DNA from: Sporolactobacillus kofuensis
GTDB lineage: Bacteria; Bacillota; Bacilli; Bacillales; Sporolactobacillaceae
Length of the DNA: 64,000 nt
Reading direction: 5' to 3'
Assembly: GCF_042660205.1 (NCBI RefSeq)
Contig: NZ_JBHSTQ010000009.1
Span: 83,110-147,109, forward strand
Shown here: piece by piece, positions 60,777 to 64,000 of the stretch
Layout: each line of letters starts with the position of its first letter
How positions within the stretch are numbered: the stretch's first letter is position 1
Translations under genes and position numbers: made by a program
The notes under the pieces: model-generated
What the model saw: the letters and a program-made list of their open reading frames with translations, nothing else
What the model was told of the DNA's origin: nothing
The model's database searches: none

Positions 60777-61688
60777 TTAGTTTATGAGCAATTTTGACGA
60801 ATCATGTCCGTTCATTTCTCCAATCAGAATTTCAAAATCAGCAGTTATTTTTGCTGAGGATTTTTCTAACCATTGCTCACACTGATCCCGAGTTGCCGTC
60901 CAGGCAAGTGGAGTCATTTGTAAAATTTCGTTTACTCCCTCTTGATTTAATTTAATGTCATAAGTAATCCTTTTTGAACGTGTTTTTGGATAATGCTTCA
61001 TAAACAGAGCCTTAATATCAGTATTTGAGTAGACATTTTTCTCTTCTCCATAGAAAAACGAGCGTAGTTCCTGTAAATAATGACTACCTGGAATAACCTT
61101 AATAATATGTCCGCCTGGCTTTAGGAGTTGATTAACCACTTGATAATTTGACGGTGAAAGGATATTCAAAATAAAATCAAATTGATGATTTTCAAATACT
61201 GGTTGAGCAAGATCACCGACAAACCACATTTGATCCGGATAATGTTTGGAGGCAAGTTGTATTCCCTCTTTGGCAAGGTCTATTCCACAACCTACAACAC
61301 TTAACGAATCATTCTTATATAAGTTGTTGCAGATCGCAGCAAGCAACGAACCTTCTCCGCATCCAAGATCCAAGAGTGATCTGTGATGATCTGAAGGCTC
61401 AGAAAGTGTGCCTATACTTGTTGTTAGATGGTGTACTAAAGGATCAAAAAATTTGTGAGTAACAATAATCTTTTGTCGCGCTTCAAATAATGATTTTCCA
61501 TAATGTGTATGTATTGGACGTGTGGCGAAATTTACGTATCCCTGTTTTGCTAGATCAAACGTGTGTCCTTGCTTACAGATCAAACTTTTCATCTCAACGA
61601 CTTGAAATGATTCTGCACAAATCGGACATTTCAATAGATCGATATTTCGATTAAGTAGTTGAGCACTTTTCATTTTTCTATTCATCAT
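60777..61688 (-). CDS. rRNA (guanine-N1) methyltransferase-like protein (RlmA/TlrB family)
   Basis: About 303 residues. The N-terminal zinc ribbon is LLKCPICAESF followed by SLICKQGHTFDLAKQGYVN, the hallmark of RlmA. A SAM-binding domain contains LLDLGCGEGSLLAAI and GIDLAKEGIQLASKHYP, and NILSPSNYQ matches the family substrate pocket. RlmA methylates G745/G748 of 23S rRNA and some relatives confer macrolide (tylosin) resistance. ATG 61688 has GAGG 10 nt upstream. It is co-directional with fruR but 92 nt upstream of it. Confidence 0.9.
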   Translation of the reverse strand: MMNRKMKSAQLLNRNIDLLKCPICAESFQVVEMKSLICKQGHTFDLAKQGYVNFATRPIHTHYGKSLFEARQKIIVTHKFFDPLVHHLTTSIGTLSEPSDHHRSLLDLGCGEGSLLAAICNNLYKNDSLSVVGCGIDLAKEGIQLASKHYPDQMWFVGDLAQPVFENHQFDFILNILSPSNYQVVNQLLKPGGHIIKVIPGSHYLQELRSFFYGEEKNVYSNTDIKALFMKHYPKTRSKRITYDIKLNQEGVNEILQMTPLAWTATRDQCEQWLEKSSAKITADFEILIGEMNGHDSSKLLIN

Positions 61689-61784
61689 GCATCGCCATCC
61701 TCGACAATTACTTCTGTACGTCATAACCCAACAAATTCAGATCTTTAATTATACCACATTGCGTGACATGCAATATTCTTAATC

Positions 61785-61960
61785 GCCTTTTAGCTTTTGT
61801 CAAGCTTTGCTCGGAATGAGGCTTTCGGTGTGCGCTTACCACGGGCAATCCGTGATCTTCCTCATCCTTGCGTAGGATCTGCAGTGTCACCTGGCTCGTT
61901 AGTCACACAAAGGTTTCGCACCACCCTGCCTAACCCCTTCCCTTTGAGAAAAAGTTTACA
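61785..61960. repeat. Dispersed intergenic repeat, copy 4
   Basis: It shares GGGCAATCCGTGA.CTTCCTC and GTGTCACCTGGCTCG with copy 3 and the TTTCGCACC element with copy 2, followed by an AT-rich tail. It lies between the methyltransferase start and the LSm-like gene, with no coding potential. The left arm is more diverged than in the other copies. Confidence 0.55.
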
Positions 61961-62045
61961 CATACCACTATTTTTGACTTTTATTCAGCTCTTGTCACGT
62001 GTTTAATCTGGGTGAATACACTATGTGAGAAAAGGAGCGATGCAA

Positions 62046-62396
62046 ATGGATAATTATGCTGATTTATACATGCAGCAACCTTTTGTTCCACATGAGATGG
62101 AAGAAAGGAATACAGGTAACCCAAACAATCAAGAGTCAATCCAAAGCCTTTGTCGAAAATATATGAATTATCATGTAGTCGCACAAATGGCTGATGGATC
62201 ACAAATGGAAGGGATTATTGAAGACGTTAATGATCAAGGAGTTGTCATGATGATTCCTGAGGACGTCACTGAAGATGAACGATTTATTGCAGCACCTGGA
62301 CGACCGCGTCGTCGATTCAGACGGTTTAACAGATTTTTCTTTCCCTTTTTCTTATTTATTCCACCGTTTATTTTTCCGTTTCCTCATCATTATTAA
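62046..62396 (+). CDS. LSm-like small protein with Phe/Pro tail (coat candidate)
   Basis: 116 residues. ATG 62046 has AAGGAG 8 nt upstream. A Gln/Asn-rich N-terminus leads into the LSm-like unit CRKYMNYHVVAQMADGSQME and GIIEDVNDQGVVMMIPEDV. An Arg-rich segment (RPRRRFRRFNR) and an aromatic tail (FFFPFFLFIPPFIFPFPHHY) follow. It is the most diverged of three such proteins in the window (14028, 16904). A spore-coat role is inferred. AATACACTA 23 nt upstream is a weak sigma-E/K-like -10. Confidence 0.75.
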   Translation: MDNYADLYMQQPFVPHEMEERNTGNPNNQESIQSLCRKYMNYHVVAQMADGSQMEGIIEDVNDQGVVMMIPEDVTEDERFIAAPGRPRRRFRRFNRFFFPFFLFIPPFIFPFPHHY

Positions 62397-62404
62397 GAAT
62401 CAAG

Positions 62405-62456
62405 AAGGGCACCTCCTCCGAAAAGCTGTACTTGGTGAGGTGCCTTCCCTTTTTTC
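62405..62456. terminator. Terminator between the LSm-like gene and the next, convergent gene
   Basis: GGCACCTC (62408-62415) pairs with GAGGTGCC (62437-62444) across a 21-nt loop, followed by CCCTTTTTT. Stem is fair, loop long. Confidence 0.7.
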
Positions 62457-62459
62457 TCA

Positions 62460-63008
62460 TTAGTCGACCGTTTCTACAAGCCTACCGAGCATAAAAACAG
62501 CTGCTCCTCCAGCTTCTACCCATGTTCCGGCAGTTACAATCGGATCAAAAGACGTTAAATCTTCAGCTGAATCTAATAATCGCTTTTTTCCTTGTGCTTG
62601 AAGAAAATTACCTAAACAAAGCAATAAAGTTGCGACAAGTGCGTAATTCTTCTTCGACAGTTCTTTATCCGTTAATATCAGCAAATTCCCCAATACTTCC
62701 TTTAGATTTGAAGACATCCCTTGAGCAAGTAACCTTCGTTGATCATCTTCATTTCGAATAAACTGGATAACAAATGACCCATAGCCAATCACGTTTAATG
62801 CAATCCCGAATTGAGTAGTTGGATTATCAGAAACAAATTCAGCAATTAACGTTCCTGCAGCCACTTGGATGAGACTCCCGAGAAAAACAAGCTGATCTTG
62901 CGTCTCTCGATCTAATTGACGTATCGGTGTCTGTCCGGCAGCAGCCATTACTTTCCCGACCGTAATGGATAAGAGGGCGAAATTTTCTGCAACTTCTTCT
63001 CGGTTCAT
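62460..63008 (-). CDS. Hydrophobic helical protein, unknown function
   Basis: About 182 residues rich in hydrophobic helices (LVFLGSLIQVAAGTLIAEFV, FGIALNVIGYGSFVIQFI, YALVATLLLCLGNFLQAQ, GGAAVFMLGRLVETVD). The helices are moderate in strength and may be peripheral or membrane-embedded. Internal similarity between the first and last helices (LGSLIQVAAGTLI and AGTWVEAGGAAVFMLG) hints at a repeat. Related proteins occur in Bacillales as DUF-type families. The start is ATG 63008 with GTGGGG about 5 nt upstream. Confidence 0.7.
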   Translation of the reverse strand: MNREEVAENFALLSITVGKVMAAAGQTPIRQLDRETQDQLVFLGSLIQVAAGTLIAEFVSDNPTTQFGIALNVIGYGSFVIQFIRNEDDQRRLLAQGMSSNLKEVLGNLLILTDKELSKKNYALVATLLLCLGNFLQAQGKKRLLDSAEDLTSFDPIVTAGTWVEAGGAAVFMLGRLVETVD

Positions 63009-63105
63009 CGTCACCCCACCCGTCTTCTGATGCTCAATAGTACATCTTATTCACAGTGTGACCAGGGGGCAAATATTATTTCTTCATACATCTTATTCAT
63101 TAACA

Positions 63106-63708
63106 TTATTGATCCATTTTCTTTTTTATTTTGAGCAAAGGTGTTGCAATGAATAGGGTAACAAAACATGCAGAAGCCGCTTCAGCTAATCCATTAGTTA
63201 ATACAACGGTTAACAATGCAGGGAGCAGTTTGCTCACGTCAATTTGCAAGAAATTAGCATACGGTGTTCTATAGAATAAAAAGATTAATCCCAAGACAAG
63301 AATGGTATTCGTTAATGATCCGAAAAGTGCGGCAATGGACATACTTGCCGTTCTCGATATTTTCGTTTTATTCAAAGCTAGGTAGAGAGAACCGGCAACA
63401 ATACCAACAAGAACACGTGGTAATACCGATATCAAAGGATTGGTAAATACTATAGGCGCAATTGGGCTGCTTGGAAAAGTGAATGCACGAATGAACGTCG
63501 TCATTCCCCAAACACCACCAATAATTGCACCTTCCACCGGACCGAGAACAAGCGCAACAATAATGACCGTAATATGGATAATTGTGAGACTAAATGCACC
63601 CATTGGAATATAGCCTAGAAAGGGCAAGATATTTTGTAAGAGAATAATCGCTGAAAAAATTGCGATGATGACTAATCGAAATGTTTGATTTGAACTTCTT
63701 TTCTCCAT
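63106..63708 (-). CDS. ECF transporter S component
   Basis: 200 residues with six membrane helices. The N-terminal MGAFSLTIIHITVIIVALVLGP and the PVEGAIIGGVWGMTTFIRAF segment are typical of the ECF substrate-binding family (PF12822), which binds vitamins such as folate or pantothenate. The energising ECF module (ecfA-ecfA'-ecfT) is encoded elsewhere. AAAAGGAG lies about 6 nt before the ATG. No riboswitch is evident upstream, so the substrate is not indicated. Confidence 0.88.
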   Translation of the reverse strand: MEKRSSNQTFRLVIIAIFSAIILLQNILPFLGYIPMGAFSLTIIHITVIIVALVLGPVEGAIIGGVWGMTTFIRAFTFPSSPIAPIVFTNPLISVLPRVLVGIVAGSLYLALNKTKISRTASMSIAALFGSLTNTILVLGLIFLFYRTPYANFLQIDVSKLLPALLTVVLTNGLAEAASACFVTLFIATPLLKIKKKMDQ

Positions 63709-63880
63709 AATGAACTCCTTTTATCATCGAATTCCGAATTTAGATACAATGCACCAGTAGAACATTCGTTTTTTGCTGAATTAATACATAATCCTAATTT
63801 GAATTATAAAGGCTTTTATCGGCTGCGCAAGTTTTAGTTCACTTGATTAAGTGTAAAAAAAAGATCCCCACCTTGAACTG

Positions 63881-63920
63881 ACCCCCTAAAGTTGGACGAC
63901 AAAATTCAACTTTAGGGGGT
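63881..63920 (+). promoter_or_regulatory. Hairpin that sequesters the orfA ribosome site
   Basis: ACCCCCTAAAGTTG (63881-63894) pairs perfectly, 14 bp, with 63907-63920, which contains the AGGGGG ribosome site 7 nt before the orfA ATG. A read-through transcript would hide the site, whereas a transcript starting inside the element would not. Confidence 0.8.
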
Positions 63921-63926
63921 TTTACT

Positions 63927-64000
63927 ATGACCAAATATTCAACTGACTTTAAGATGAAGGTAGTTAGTGAGTATCTCAAGGGGGTGGGGAGCGCTTCGTT
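63927..64000 (+). CDS. IS3-family transposase OrfA, N-terminal part
   Basis: The frame runs to the window end: MTKYSTDFKMKVVSEYLKGV, then GSAS. This is the start of the helix-turn-helix OrfA of IS3/IS150 elements (family consensus KYS.EFK..VV.eYl.G). AGGGGG lies 7 nt upstream. OrfB, normally read by -1 frameshifting, lies outside the window. Confidence 0.88.
   Translation, partial: MTKYSTDFKMKVVSEYLKGVGSAS

Larger units (their letters stand above)
63874..64000 (+). mobile_element. IS3-family insertion sequence, left end (truncated by window)
   Basis: The terminus TGAACTGACCCCCTAAAGTT matches the TGAAC/TGACCCC ends of IS3-family (IS150-like) elements and is followed directly by an orfA start. 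No target duplication can be judged because the right end is outside. It interrupts no gene visible in the window. Confidence 0.85.

Overview
The window comes from a low-to-moderate GC, endospore-forming Firmicute of the order Bacillales. The sequence shows strong AGGAGG-type ribosome sites, many TTG and GTG starts, and Bacillus-type genes: lexA/yneA, zur, czrA, cshA, ykfABC, nagA-nagB-nagR, yneF and fbpB. Sporulation is indicated by a spore-coat transglutaminase (tgl) and several coat-like small proteins. Pyruvate oxidase, gapN, zwf, an NAD-type 6-phosphogluconate dehydrogenase and a fructose PTS together suggest a facultatively fermentative spore former. A Sporolactobacillaceae-like host is my inference and is not proven here. 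I see no rRNA, tRNA, CRISPR or prophage.

Layout. 1-1.8 kb: a divergent adeR-like regulator (cut by the window edge) and ald. 2-5 kb: a five-gene operon of small membrane protein, GNAT, nucleotidyltransferase, MccF-like peptidase and ASCH protein. 5-8.7 kb: glutamine-dependent nadE and an ABC exporter. 8.9-11.9 kb: ykfA-ykfB-ykfC murein-peptide recycling. 12.2-13.4 kb: two unrecognised membrane proteins, convergent with zur. 14-16.6 kb: a small LSm-like protein, czrA and an ABC-F ATPase with a 5' attenuator (leader peptide, terminator and competing antiterminator). 16.9-19 kb: a coat-like protein and gapN. 19.4-25.2 kb: thyA-dfrA, a tgl operon, a DHA2 exporter and a HicB-like regulator. 25.6-33.4 kb: trhO, a flavoprotein, fhs, an RNase H-like gene with a DMT transporter, an IDEAL-domain protein and cshA. 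33.7-38.4 kb: zwf, a GDSL hydrolase, a GrpB protein, fbpB and an M20 dipeptidase. 38.7-44.3 kb: aconitase and nagA-nagB-nagR. 44.6-46.2 kb: an HxlR regulator divergent from a DJ-1 protein, and a broken gene. 46.4-48.4 kb: PspC protein, yneF, yneA and lexA with LexA boxes. 48.7-57.7 kb: an ABC1/AarF kinase, an unknown protein, pyruvate oxidase, 6PGDH, an MFS exporter and a large glycosyltransferase-like membrane protein. 57.9-60.7 kb: fruA and fruR without fruK. 60.8-63.7 kb: an RlmA-like methyltransferase, a third LSm-like protein, a hydrophobic protein and an ECF S component. 63.87 kb to the end: the left end of an IS3-family element.

How it fits together. Carbon enters through the fructose PTS and the amino-sugar operon, passes through zwf/gnd and gapN, and reaches pyruvate oxidase. 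Local regulators sit next to their targets (NagR, FruR, HxlR, AdeR, LexA) and several have visible candidate operators. The most notable regulatory structure is the ABC-F leader at 16.4-16.6 kb. Four diverged copies of an intergenic repeat, at about 1.8, 25.4, 44.4 and 61.8 kb, are not explained by the genes. Apart from the terminal IS the window looks like ordinary chromosome.
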